This document shows, piece by piece, positions 4,832-11,859 of a stretch of DNA of 14,716 bases. The position numbers were made by a program, and so were the translations under genes. This DNA is from JAWLCQ01 sp041687095 (GTDB taxonomy: Bacteria > Planctomycetota > Phycisphaerae > SM23-33). The stretch is taken from the NCBI GenBank assembly GCA_041687095.1, contig JAWLCQ010000127.1, positions 1 through 14,716 of the forward strand. The letters are read 5' to 3'. Under the pieces are notes generated by a model. The model searched no databases and was not told the DNA's origin. It worked only from the letters and a program-made list of their open reading frames with translations. The first letter of the stretch is position 1, and each line of letters starts with the position of its first letter.

Positions 4832-7243
4832 CTACCGCCACGGGAGGGATCCGCCGGGGGCGGGGGCGGCGGCGAGTTGCTGGTACTGCTCGAGGCGTTG
4901 GAGCAGGTCCACGCCCAGGGGGGTGTTGCGGCCCGTGGGCCCCAGCAACTGCAGTGCCGCCCGCACCGCCTCGACGGCGTCGGAGTAGTGGCCGGCGAGG
5001 GCGTAGGCGGCTGCCAGCGTACTCCACGCCTGCGGGTGCCGCCTCTGGGTCAGTTCGACGGCACGGGTGGCGAGGGCGAGGGCCTGGTGGGGGTTGCGGA
5101 GGTCTGCCCGCGGGCACGTCGCCAGCAGCCTCGCCGTCTGCTCCACCGCCCGCGGGTCGTTGGGGTTCAGTTGCAGCGAGCGCCGCAGGGATCGCAGGGC
5201 CCGGCGGTACTGGCGGCGGCCGATCAGAAGCACGCCCCTCGTGCAGTGCGCCGCCGCCATTTGCGGCTGCAGTTCCAGTGCCCGCTCGACGTGCTCCAAC
5301 GCGCGGTCCGCCTGCCCCAGCCTGGCGAGGGCGTCGGCGAGGTTGGTATGGAGGATCGGGCTGTCGGGCGCGAACCGCAGCCCCTCGGAGTAGTGGTGCA
5401 CGGCCTCGGACAGCTTGCCCTGCCCCGCCAGGGCGGCCGCCAGGTTGTTCCGCAACGCCGAGTCGCTCGGGGTCTTCACCAGGCCCTGCTGGAAGTGGGC
5501 GATGGCTTCGTCGACGCGGCCCAGCCGGTGCAACGCCGACCCCAGGTTCTTGCGGACCTTGGGGTTGGCGGGCTGCAGCTCCGCCGCCGCCTGGTAGTGC
5601 ACCACCGCGTCGGACAGCTTGCCCTGCTTCTCCAGGGCGGCCGCCAGGTTGTTGCGCGCACTGAAGTCCTTGGGCTTGGCGCGGACGATGCGGCGGTACT
5701 CGCGTTCGGCCTGGGCGTAGCGGCCCATGCGCATGAGCGTGCGGGCGAGGGCGTCGATGAGCTTCACGCGGTCGGGCTGGTGTTCGAGGCCCTGGCGGTA
5801 GTGGCGGACGGCCTGGTGCAGTTCGCCGCGTTCGGCGTAGGTGCGTCCGAGGTAGTAGTGGGCGGTGACGTTGGCGACGGCCTCTTCCAGCGCGTCCTGC
5901 CAGAGCGTCGTGCGGTCGTGGTAGTCGGCGTTGCGGGCAACGGTGACAAGCCCCAGTGCCACCGCCACCGCCCCCACCGCCGCCGCCCGCGGGACGCGGG
6001 ACCACCGCGCGTGCGCCCAGCGGCGAAGGGCGTACTGCAGCGCCCACCGCCCCCCCAGCACGCCCAGCAGCACCACGGCCGCCAGCGGCAGATACATGCG
6101 GTGCGGGGACACGTACTGCCGCGTCGGATAGATGCTGGACGAGGGCGCGAGGATCAGGAGGAACCATGCCCCGACGAAGCCCCACCACCGGCGGCGGAGG
6201 AGGCCCCAGACGGTCCCCCCCGCCAGGATCGCCATGGCGAGGGCGGGCGGGGCGATGGCCCAGAACGCCGTCGCGTCGGGCCACGGGTACTCCAGCATCA
6301 GCGGTTCCGGCCAGGCCGCCAGGCGGAGGTAGTACAGCACCACGCCCAGTTCCGTCGCGAAGTACACCCACGGGTCCAGCAGCGTGAAGTCCGTCTGCCG
6401 CTCGCCCCAGTTGGCGAAGTAGACGCCCCCGATCACGCCCCAGCTCAGCAGCAGCCCCGCGTACAGCGCCCACCGCCGCCGCAGCGCCGTGCGGTACGAC
6501 CCGGACACGAAGACCGCGTCGTACAGGTACACCACCAGCGGGGCGGTGACCGTGACCTCCTTCACCCCCGCCCCCACCGCGCAGCAGACGACGGCGGCGA
6601 GATACCACGAGGCCCGCCCGAAGCGCAGGAACGCGAAGCGCCGGGGCGGGGGTCCCGCAGGCCCCTCCTCCCCCGCCGTCATCCCCCGCATCGCGCAGTA
6701 GAGCGTCAGCAGGTACAGCAACCCCATGAGCGATTCCGCCCGCTGCACCATGTACGTCACGCTTCCGGTGTGCAGCGGGTGCACCGCCCACAGCATCGCG
6801 ACGGCGGCGGCGAACCACGACGCGCGACCCCCGAGGGAGTCCGCAAAGGGCTCGCGCAGGAGCGTGCGGCGGACGAGGCCGTACAGCACCATCGCCGCCA
6901 GCACGTGGATCCCCAGGTTCACCAGGTGGAAGCCCCAGGGCTCCGGGCCCAGCAGCGCGCGGTTCAGCGCGAAGCTCAGCGACAGCAGCGGCCGTCCGTC
7001 CACCGTCGCCCCCGTGGACCACAGCGGAACGCTCATCGCCTCCGAGAGCGGCCACAGCGTGCGGATGTGGGGGTTAACGCGGATGGAGGCATGGTCGTCG
7101 AAGACGAACTGCCCCCCGAAGCTGTTGGCGAACGCCCCGACCGCGGCGACCACTACCAGCAGCAGCGGCGCCAGCGCAAACGCCGGGTGCGGCCCCCGGG
7201 GTCCCGGACGAACCGGGTCGGTTGTCGCTGCCTTTGTTCGCAT
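4832..7243 (-). CDS. TMTC-like membrane glycosyltransferase-type protein with C-terminal TPRs
   Basis: The 803-residue protein has about ten hydrophobic segments in residues 20-435 and at least eight tetratricopeptide repeats from about 459 to 765. The membrane half carries the hallmarks of the TMTC/DUF1736 family (GT-C fold). These are FVFDD (D49, D50) after the first membrane segment, HPLHTGSVTYMVQRAESL at 155-172, a VKEV motif near 227-230, and SPHRMYLPLA near 379-388. Known animal TMTCs are O-mannosyltransferases using a lipid-linked sugar; bacterial substrates are unknown. TPRs would bind the protein partner or acceptor. The first loop acidic pair is the expected catalytic or metal site. 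The ATG start lacks a strong Shine-Dalgarno sequence but places the first membrane helix normally. It stands alone on its strand downstream of the radical SAM gene, with a probable promoter of its own. Family is fairly sure; activity is inferred. Confidence 0.85.
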   Translation of the reverse strand: MRTKAATTDPVRPGPRGPHPAFALAPLLLVVVAAVGAFANSFGGQFVFDDHASIRVNPHIRTLWPLSEAMSVPLWSTGATVDGRPLLSLSFALNRALLGPEPWGFHLVNLGIHVLAAMVLYGLVRRTLLREPFADSLGGRASWFAAAVAMLWAVHPLHTGSVTYMVQRAESLMGLLYLLTLYCAMRGMTAGEEGPAGPPPRRFAFLRFGRASWYLAAVVCCAVGAGVKEVTVTAPLVVYLYDAVFVSGSYRTALRRRWALYAGLLLSWGVIGGVYFANWGERQTDFTLLDPWVYFATELGVVLYYLRLAAWPEPLMLEYPWPDATAFWAIAPPALAMAILAGGTVWGLLRRRWWGFVGAWFLLILAPSSSIYPTRQYVSPHRMYLPLAAVVLLGVLGGRWALQYALRRWAHARWSRVPRAAAVGAVAVALGLVTVARNADYHDRTTLWQDALEEAVANVTAHYYLGRTYAERGELHQAVRHYRQGLEHQPDRVKLIDALARTLMRMGRYAQAEREYRRIVRAKPKDFSARNNLAAALEKQGKLSDAVVHYQAAAELQPANPKVRKNLGSALHRLGRVDEAIAHFQQGLVKTPSDSALRNNLAAALAGQGKLSEAVHHYSEGLRFAPDSPILHTNLADALARLGQADRALEHVERALELQPQMAAAHCTRGVLLIGRRQYRRALRSLRRSLQLNPNDPRAVEQTARLLATCPRADLRNPHQALALATRAVELTQRRHPQAWSTLAAAYALAGHYSDAVEAVRAALQLLGPTGRNTPLGVDLLQRLEQYQQLAAAPAPGGSLPWR

Positions 7244-7267
7244 AGCAGTTGCTGATCATTCGGAGGC

Positions 7268-7279
7268 GGTTGCACAACC
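7268..7279. promoter_or_regulatory. Operator-like palindrome before the TMTC-like gene
   Basis: GGTTG-CA-CAACC has perfect five-base arms two bases apart, 24 bases upstream of the start codon. Its position between a possible promoter and the start suits a regulator site, but a site this short can occur by chance. Confidence 0.25.
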
Positions 7280-7392
7280 AGCCTGACGTGGGCGGCGTCC
7301 TCCAGCGGCGGCCCTGGGTCGGCCGGCAAACGGCCTCTCAACGCGAGCGGCGTCCGCAGGGCGCGGTGAGGCCGTCCCGCAGCGGACGGAGC

Positions 7393-7400
7393 ATTCTATA
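7393..7400 (-). promoter_or_regulatory. Possible -10 element TATAGAAT for the TMTC-like gene
   Basis: On the minus strand TATAGAAT overlaps the stop codon of the radical SAM gene and lies about 150 bases before the TMTC-like start. It is the most AT-rich spot in the gap (7244-7395). The gap holds no gene, only this hexamer, a GGCCTC/GAGGCC inverted repeat and the palindrome at 7268-7279. No clear -35 is seen. Confidence 0.4.
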
Positions 7401-8313
7401 TCCCACTTCGCCCATTACCTTCGAGTGTCCGGATTTCCACAGACGTGTGCCCGAACTGCTGGAACCGGTTGGTCTTGACCTTGATGTCGCACGGGTTGCA
7501 CAGCCCGTACGCCTCGCAGGGTCGGAAGATGTCCTGGACGTCGAACGCCTCGTCCAGCAGGTGCCCGATGGGCGTGCGGGAGGCGTAGAGGTCGCTGTGG
7601 CAGCGGTAGACGTGCCCCGAGGGGGCGATGAGCAGTTCGGAGGTGCGGCAGGTTACGGGGGGCCCGACGGTCCCGCTCACGGCCTCGGGGTACTTGTACT
7701 GCCCGTGGAGGCAGCCCTGGTACTCGCCCAGGAAGTCCTTGAAGCGGAAGTCGATGCCGTCCGCCCCGCATCGGGCGGCGGCGGACTCGATCTCCTTGAT
7801 CTGCCCCGGGTGCCGCACCGCCCAGATGCCCACCGAGTACCCCCGCTCGAGCAGGCGGAGGACCTTGCCCCGCGTCTCATCGAGGTCCATCGTCTCGGGG
7901 TGGTACGAGACGCGGATGGAGGCGTACGGCGCGTCGCGCCGGATCCGCCCCGGGGGCACGCGGGCCATGAACTCCTCCACGTCGAACTGCAGGTTCGTGA
8001 GCAGGTCGATGGTGATGTCCTCCCGCAGGTGCGCGAGGAGGTCGTAGAACCCCGGGTGGAGCGAGGGCTCCCCGCCCTGGAGCGTGATCGGCCGATCCGG
8101 TCGCGAGAGGATGCGGTTGAGCCCGCGGGCCCAGTCCGCCCCGTCCATCATGCCCGCCCCCCCCGCCCGGGGGTCGCGGAACCAGTTGATGCAGTACGAA
8201 CACCGCAGGTTGCAGGCCATCGTCAGGAACGCCGCGATGTACCCGTAGCGCGGCGGCAGGACGATGGCCGGCAGGTCCGTTCCCGGGGGAATAGCGGTGG
8301 TTTTCCTGATCAT
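7396..8313 (-). CDS. Radical SAM enzyme with cysteine-rich C-terminus
   Basis: The 305-residue protein has the radical SAM cluster motif CNLRCSYC (C34, C38, C41) directly after a first strand, and the SAM-binding GGEP (80-83) in TLQGGEPSLHP. Further cysteines follow: C201, C222, C238, C266, C272 and C275. The last group, in CEAYGLCNPCDIKVKTN, resembles SPASM/twitch-type auxiliary iron-sulfur binding sites or a zinc site. C222 and C238 flank an IAPSGHVYRCHSD strand pair typical of SPASM-like proteins. The ATG at 8313 directly follows AAGGAG, too close to be a good ribosome site, so initiation may be weak; upstream sequence in this frame is not conserved-looking. There is no precursor peptide, partner enzyme or carrier gene next to it, so the substrate is unknown. 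Family call is secure. Confidence 0.85.
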   Translation of the reverse strand: MIRKTTAIPPGTDLPAIVLPPRYGYIAAFLTMACNLRCSYCINWFRDPRAGGAGMMDGADWARGLNRILSRPDRPITLQGGEPSLHPGFYDLLAHLREDITIDLLTNLQFDVEEFMARVPPGRIRRDAPYASIRVSYHPETMDLDETRGKVLRLLERGYSVGIWAVRHPGQIKEIESAAARCGADGIDFRFKDFLGEYQGCLHGQYKYPEAVSGTVGPPVTCRTSELLIAPSGHVYRCHSDLYASRTPIGHLLDEAFDVQDIFRPCEAYGLCNPCDIKVKTNRFQQFGHTSVEIRTLEGNGRSGI

Positions 8314-8365
8314 CTCCTTGTCCGCGTGCGAAGGGTTACCGAAGGGTGCGGGCCTCGTTTCCCCC

Positions 8366-8371
8366 ACTGTA
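8366..8371 (-). promoter_or_regulatory. Possible -10 hexamer TACAGT for the radical SAM gene
   Basis: On the minus strand TACAGT lies about 53 bases before the radical SAM start, in the 207-bp gap between divergent genes. It resembles the TACAAT/TAGAAT hexamers seen elsewhere in this window. No -35 is obvious. Confidence 0.3.
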
Positions 8372-8481
8372 CTGGATTCGGCACGATGTGTGTAGGCCTT
8401 TGGCCGTTTCTTTTCGGGGGCGGGCAGGAGGTAGGAGACCGCATGCAAGCGCCTACTGCGCCCACGCCCCTCGGACGCCTC

Positions 8482-8487
8482 TAGAAT
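8482..8487 (+). promoter_or_regulatory. Possible -10 hexamer TAGAAT for the SDR operon
   Basis: TAGAAT in CTCTAGAATTCCC lies 33 bases upstream of the SDR start codon, leaving room for a short leader with AAGGGGAG (8508-8514) six bases before the ATG. No convincing -35 is present. It would drive the SDR and perhaps the two genes after it. Confidence 0.4.
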
Positions 8488-8520
8488 TCCCCCGGCAGCA
8501 CACACGCAAGGGGAGCAGCC

Positions 8521-9291
8521 ATGCGCAGACTCGAAGGCAAGGTAGCGGTCGTCACCGGCGGGGCGCGGGGGCTGGGCAAGGCCCAGTGCATTCGGATGGC
8601 CCAGGAAGGCGCCCGCGTCGCCGTCACCGACGTGGTCGACGACGAGGGCCAGGACGTCGCCCGCTCCATCGGCAACGCTGGGGGGGAGGCGAGGTTCTGG
8701 CACCTGGACGTGGCGGACGAGGAGCAGGTCCGCACCGTCCTCCACGCCGTCGTCCGCACGTGGGGCCGCCTCGACGTCCTCGTCAACAACGCCGGGATCT
8801 CCGGGCCCGACAAGCCCACCCACGAACTCACCCGCGAGGAGTGGGAGAAGGTGATGGCCATCAACGTGACCGGCGTGTTCCTGTGCACCAAGCACGCCAT
8901 CGGCCACCTGCGGGCGGCGGGGGGCGGGAGCATCATCAACCTGTCGAGCATCTACGGGATCGTCGGGGCCCCCGACATCCCCCCCTACCACGCCTCCAAG
9001 GGCGCGGTGCGGGAGATGAGCAAGGTCGACGCCCTCCTCTACGCCTCCGACCACATCCGCGTGAACTCCGTCCATCCCGGGTTCGTCTGGACGCCCCTGG
9101 TGGAGCAACTCGCGTCCGAGCGGAACGGGAGCGTCGAGGAGTTCCAGCAGCAGACCGCCGCCCTGCACCCCCTCGGCCGCATGGGCGACCCCGACGACGT
9201 CGCCTGGGGCGTGGTGTACCTCGCGTCCGACGAATCCGCCTGGGTGACGGGTTCGGAACTGGTGATCGACGGGGGCTACACCGCCCGCTGA
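8521..9291 (+). CDS. Short-chain dehydrogenase/reductase (classical SDR)
   Basis: The 256-residue protein is a textbook classical SDR. The dinucleotide-binding motif is TGGARGLG (12-19), and Asp37 at the end of the second strand favours NAD(H) over NADP(H). NNAG lies at 89-92, and the catalytic set is N115, S143, Y156 and K160 (YHASK). PG at 186-187 and a C-terminal VIDGGYTAR complete the fold. It is closest in style to 3-oxoacyl-ACP reductase / glucose-dehydrogenase / hydroxysteroid-type enzymes, which cannot be told apart by motif. The start has a good ribosome site (AAGGGGAG, six bases upstream). The next gene begins 56 bases later on the same strand, with a small GCCCGC/GCGGGC hairpin across the stop codon. 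Co-transcription with the primase-like gene is plausible, but a functional link is uncertain. Confidence 0.9.
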   Translation: MRRLEGKVAVVTGGARGLGKAQCIRMAQEGARVAVTDVVDDEGQDVARSIGNAGGEARFWHLDVADEEQVRTVLHAVVRTWGRLDVLVNNAGISGPDKPTHELTREEWEKVMAINVTGVFLCTKHAIGHLRAAGGGSIINLSSIYGIVGAPDIPPYHASKGAVREMSKVDALLYASDHIRVNSVHPGFVWTPLVEQLASERNGSVEEFQQQTAALHPLGRMGDPDDVAWGVVYLASDESAWVTGSELVIDGGYTAR

Positions 9292-9298
9292 GGCGGGC
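9283..9298 (+). terminator. Small GC hairpin across the SDR stop codon
   Basis: GCCCGC-TGAG-GCGGGC forms a perfect six-bp hairpin whose loop contains the TGA stop. It is short and lacks a following T-run, so it may only partly reduce read-through into the primase-like gene. Confidence 0.3.
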
Positions 9299-9347
9299 CT
9301 CCCGGACCCCTCCGGACCGGGGCGGTGCGCGGGATACAGGACAACGC

Positions 9348-10793
9348 ATGGCCGAAGACGCACAAGCACAGGCGAGCACGGCGGAACTGCTGGAGCGGGT
9401 CCGCGCCTACTACGCCCACGACGCCGTCCGCCTGCGGATGGCCGAGTTCCTCGGCGGCCCGCCCCTGGACAAGGCCAGCGCGATGTTCATCACCGCCGCC
9501 GGGGTGGAGAACGGGGAGGACGCGCCCCGCCCGGTGTGGGACCTGTGGCCCTGCCTGGACGCGGGCAAGGACATCGCGCGGTCGCTGTGGGACCGGCGGG
9601 TGCTGGTGGCGCACCTGGACGTGGACTACGTGAACTTCGAGTTCCCCGGGGAGGTGCACGTGCATCCGCACCGGTCGCTGGAGATGCAGCGCCCGGTGGT
9701 GGAGGCGGGGCGGGCGGTGCTGGCGGAGCATGGGATCCATCCGCTGCACACCCTCAGCGGGGGCGGGCAGCACCTGGTGTGGTCCATCCCGTACCACTCG
9801 ATGGCCTTCGCCCTGCTCGCCGAACTGGGCCGCTGCCCCCCCTCCCTCGCCGCCCGCTACGCCGTTTCGCACCCCCCGCACGGGTTGCCCGTGCTGCCCC
9901 GGCTGGGGCGGGCGTTCGCGGGGCTCGGGATGGTCATGGAGTACCTGGCGCACCGGATCATCGAGCGGTCGGCGGGGGAGTGCCCGATCCCGGTGGAGGC
10001 GACGGCGGTGCGGGTGGGGCCCGGGCTGCGGGGGAGCGAGCTGATCGCCCTGGACGTCTCCGAGTACGCCGACCCGCTGTACATGCGCAAGACCCGCGTG
10101 CCATTCAGCGTGTACCTCAAGGCCCACCGCCACGAGAGCGAACTGGGCTCGCACGTCATCGCCGCCATGCCCCCCGTCTTCCTCCTGCCCCTGGACGGGA
10201 TGGACGCCCACGAGGGGATCGAGACGATGCACGACCCCCACCGCGCCGCCGACTGGGCCCGCCGCTGCACCGCCCACATCCCCGAGCACCCCGAGGGCAT
10301 GGAGTCGCTCCTGACGTCCTACGCGCGATCGGACCTCGCGGAGTTCCACGCGTGGTTCTACTCCCAGGCCCACGAACCGCCCGAGCGGTGGCCGATGACC
10401 TACGACCGCACCCCGCTGGCCCATCTGCCCTTCTGCGTCCGCGACCCGCTGGAGCACCCCAACGACCTGCTGATGCAGCCCGGACGCATCCGCCACGTCG
10501 TCCGCGGGCTGCTGAGCGAGGGCTGGCACCCACGCCACGTCGCGGGGCTCATCCGCTCCAAGTACGAGCGCGATTACGGCTGGTACGACTACTGGCTCGA
10601 ACACGACGCCACCGGCCGCGCCGACGTCTACACCCGCCTCTTCGCGGGCCTGTTCTTCACCGGGCGGGACGACCTGGTGGACTTCAACTGCTGCTCCACG
10701 CAGGAAAAGGGCTGGTGCCGCCCCGCCCAGTGCTCCCACAATCTCCACCACTGCCGCCGCCGCCTGCTCGAAAGGAGGACCGCCCATGTTTGA
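9348..10793 (+). CDS. Putative archaeo-eukaryotic-primase-like protein with PriL-like cysteine C-terminus
   Basis: This 481-residue protein belongs to no family I can name with certainty, but its motifs fit an AEP primase. VLVAHLDVDYVNF holds a DxD pair (D91, D93). SGGGQHLVW (137-145) matches the AEP second motif, SGxxGxH-like, with H142 about 50 residues later. LDVSEY (D236), followed by TRVPFSVYLKAH (249-260), resembles the third acidic motif and the RxPxSxxxK segment after it. The C-terminal part has LPFCVRDPL (C363), a helical segment RHVVRGLLSEGWHP near 382-395, and a cysteine cluster C448/C449, C457, C462, C469. This is reminiscent of the iron-sulfur domain of primase large subunits, which starts with a PPC-type motif. 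The ATG is preceded by AGGA six bases upstream. It overlaps the next gene by eight bases. Alternatives are a conserved protein of unknown function with a coincidental DxD, or a zinc-binding protein. Confidence 0.5.
   Translation: MAEDAQAQASTAELLERVRAYYAHDAVRLRMAEFLGGPPLDKASAMFITAAGVENGEDAPRPVWDLWPCLDAGKDIARSLWDRRVLVAHLDVDYVNFEFPGEVHVHPHRSLEMQRPVVEAGRAVLAEHGIHPLHTLSGGGQHLVWSIPYHSMAFALLAELGRCPPSLAARYAVSHPPHGLPVLPRLGRAFAGLGMVMEYLAHRIIERSAGECPIPVEATAVRVGPGLRGSELIALDVSEYADPLYMRKTRVPFSVYLKAHRHESELGSHVIAAMPPVFLLPLDGMDAHEGIETMHDPHRAADWARRCTAHIPEHPEGMESLLTSYARSDLAEFHAWFYSQAHEPPERWPMTYDRTPLAHLPFCVRDPLEHPNDLLMQPGRIRHVVRGLLSEGWHPRHVAGLIRSKYERDYGWYDYWLEHDATGRADVYTRLFAGLFFTGRDDLVDFNCCSTQEKGWCRPAQCSHNLHHCRRRLLERRTAHV
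10771..10793 (+). promoter_or_regulatory. Strong ribosome site inside the primase-like gene; coupled overlap
   Basis: AAAGGAGG (10771-10778) lies seven bases before the ATG at 10786, within the last codons of the primase-like gene, whose TGA ends at 10793. The overlap reads ATGTTTGA. The two proteins are therefore made from the same message, probably with translational coupling. Confidence 0.8.
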
Positions 10794-11637
10794 CTGGCCC
10801 ATCGGACTGTCCACGGGCTGCTTCTACAACCGGTCCATCTTCGACTGCCTCGAAAACATCCGCGCCGAAGGCTTCAACATGATCGAGGTCTGCTCCTCCC
10901 CCGCCCACCTCGACTACCACGACACCGACGCCGTCGCCGCCGCCTCCCATCGCATCCGCAGGCTCGGCATGGAGGCGTACTCCTTCCACGCCCCCTTCGC
11001 CCAGGACATCGACATCACCTCCCCCGACTCCACCGCACGCCAGCGCGCCCAAGCCGACCTCTTCCAGGCCGCCGAAGCCGCCGCCCAGCTCCAGGCACGC
11101 TACTTCGTCCTCCACCCCGGGCCCGAACGGTCCAACATCCCCCAGGAGCAACGCGAGTCCCGCCGCGAAAACGCCGTCCAGGTCCTCAACGCCGTCGCCG
11201 ACCACTGCCGCGACCTCCACGTCGGGCTCGCGATGGAGAACATGCTCCCCCACCTCTTCGCCGGGCCCGTCCGCGACCTGCTCTGGCTCCTGGGGTCCCT
11301 GCGATTCCCGGGGGTGGGCATCTGCCTCGACACCGGGCACGCCCAACTCTCCGGGGACCTCCCCTCCGTCGTCGACAAGCTCTCCGGGCACCTCTGGATG
11401 GTCCACCTCAACGACAACCGCGGCGGCGGGGACGACCACCTCCCCCCCGGGGACGGAAACATCGACTGGCGGGGACTCGTCCGCCACCTCTCCCGCAGTC
11501 CGTTCATCGGGGGCATGATCCTCGAGATCGCCCACCAGAAGGACGAGCGCGCCATGCTCGACGCCGCCCGCCGCGGCCGCCTCTTCCTCCGCGACCTCGG
11601 ACGCGAGATGGCCCTCCACGCCCAGCAGCGGCGGTGA
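10786..11637 (+). CDS. Endonuclease IV / xylose-isomerase-fold TIM-barrel protein
   Basis: The 283-residue protein belongs to the AP_endonuc_2 fold family, which includes endonuclease IV (AP endonuclease) and many sugar-phosphate isomerases/epimerases. All nine positions that bind the three zinc ions in endonuclease IV have plausible counterparts: H68 (FHAP), H110 (LHPG), E151 (MEN), D182 and H185 (LDTGH), H207 (VHLND), D216 and H218 (DDHLPPGDG) and E247 (LEI). Length is close to E. coli endonuclease IV. However DDHLPPGxGxIDW is also common in proteins labelled sugar-phosphate isomerase/epimerase, so the motif alone does not decide between repair and sugar chemistry. Overlap with the primase-like gene favours a DNA role by context. 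The last 55 bp of the gene, including its stop, recur downstream at 11799-11853. Family is sure; substrate is open. Confidence 0.85.
   Translation: MFDWPIGLSTGCFYNRSIFDCLENIRAEGFNMIEVCSSPAHLDYHDTDAVAAASHRIRRLGMEAYSFHAPFAQDIDITSPDSTARQRAQADLFQAAEAAAQLQARYFVLHPGPERSNIPQEQRESRRENAVQVLNAVADHCRDLHVGLAMENMLPHLFAGPVRDLLWLLGSLRFPGVGICLDTGHAQLSGDLPSVVDKLSGHLWMVHLNDNRGGGDDHLPPGDGNIDWRGLVRHLSRSPFIGGMILEIAHQKDERAMLDAARRGRLFLRDLGREMALHAQQRR
11583..11637 (+). repeat. 55-bp direct repeat, copy 1 (3' end of the TIM-barrel gene)
   Basis: These 55 bases, ending with the TGA stop, are identical to 11799-11853. The offset is 216 bp. This copy is in the functional reading frame of the gene. Confidence 0.9.
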
Positions 11638-11798
11638 CGACGACCGGCGGCAGAGCGTGCAGGGGGTAGGGCATGCAGGGGGTAGGGCGTGCAGGCGGCG
11701 GAGCGCAGCGGAGCCGTCTGCGCGCGGGAGGATCACCGGTTGCCGTTCCGCGCGCACAGGGCTCCGCTTCGCTCCGCCCTGTGCACGCCCTACGCCGC
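11638..11798. mobile_element. 161-bp hairpin insert between duplicated gene ends
   Basis: The insert lies exactly between the two 55-bp copies. It starts with a 16-bp tandem repeat (units at 11657 and 11673, partial third at 11689), followed by a long hairpin. Arms 11682-11727 and 11748-11793 match at about 40 of 46 positions, including 12 perfect outer pairs (GTAGGGCGTGCA), around a 20-base loop. There is no coding capacity. It is probably a small palindromic mobile or amplifying element that arrived with, or created, the flanking duplication; a duplication of 55 bp is unusually long for a transposase-made target repeat. Confidence 0.5.
11657..11695 (+). repeat. 16-bp tandem repeat, 2.4 copies
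   Basis: GTGCAGGGGGTAGGGC is followed by ATGCAGGGGGTAGGGC, differing in one base, then by a partial GTGCAGG. The end of the second unit and the third unit form the start of the left arm of the following hairpin. Confidence 0.75.
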
Positions 11799-11853
11799 CT
11801 TCCTCCGCGACCTCGGACGCGAGATGGCCCTCCACGCCCAGCAGCGGCGGTGA
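11799..11853 (+). repeat. 55-bp direct repeat, copy 2 (orphan gene end)
   Basis: Identical to 11583-11637, but detached from the gene body. It stops seven bases before the stop codon of the convergent type III PKS. The perfect identity over 55 bp indicates a recent event or ongoing gene conversion. Confidence 0.9.
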
Positions 11854-11859
11854 GGAAAA

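Noticed and set aside
4526..7255. 909-codon plus-strand frame over the TMTC-like gene
   Set aside because: It is arginine/glutamine/glycine-rich shadow sequence that begins inside the repeat element. The minus strand encodes clear membrane helices and TPRs.
8443..8484. 13-codon leader peptide before the SDR gene
   Set aside because: An ATG follows GGAGGTAGGAG and the frame ends at TAG, but it would precede the likely -10 hexamer at 8482-8487. It has no regulatory codon run or attenuator structure.
8346..9347. N-terminal extension of the primase-like gene back to 8346
   Set aside because: The extension overlaps the well-supported SDR gene in another frame and reads as arginine/proline-rich shadow. 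The ATG at 9348 has a ribosome site and starts the conserved-looking protein.
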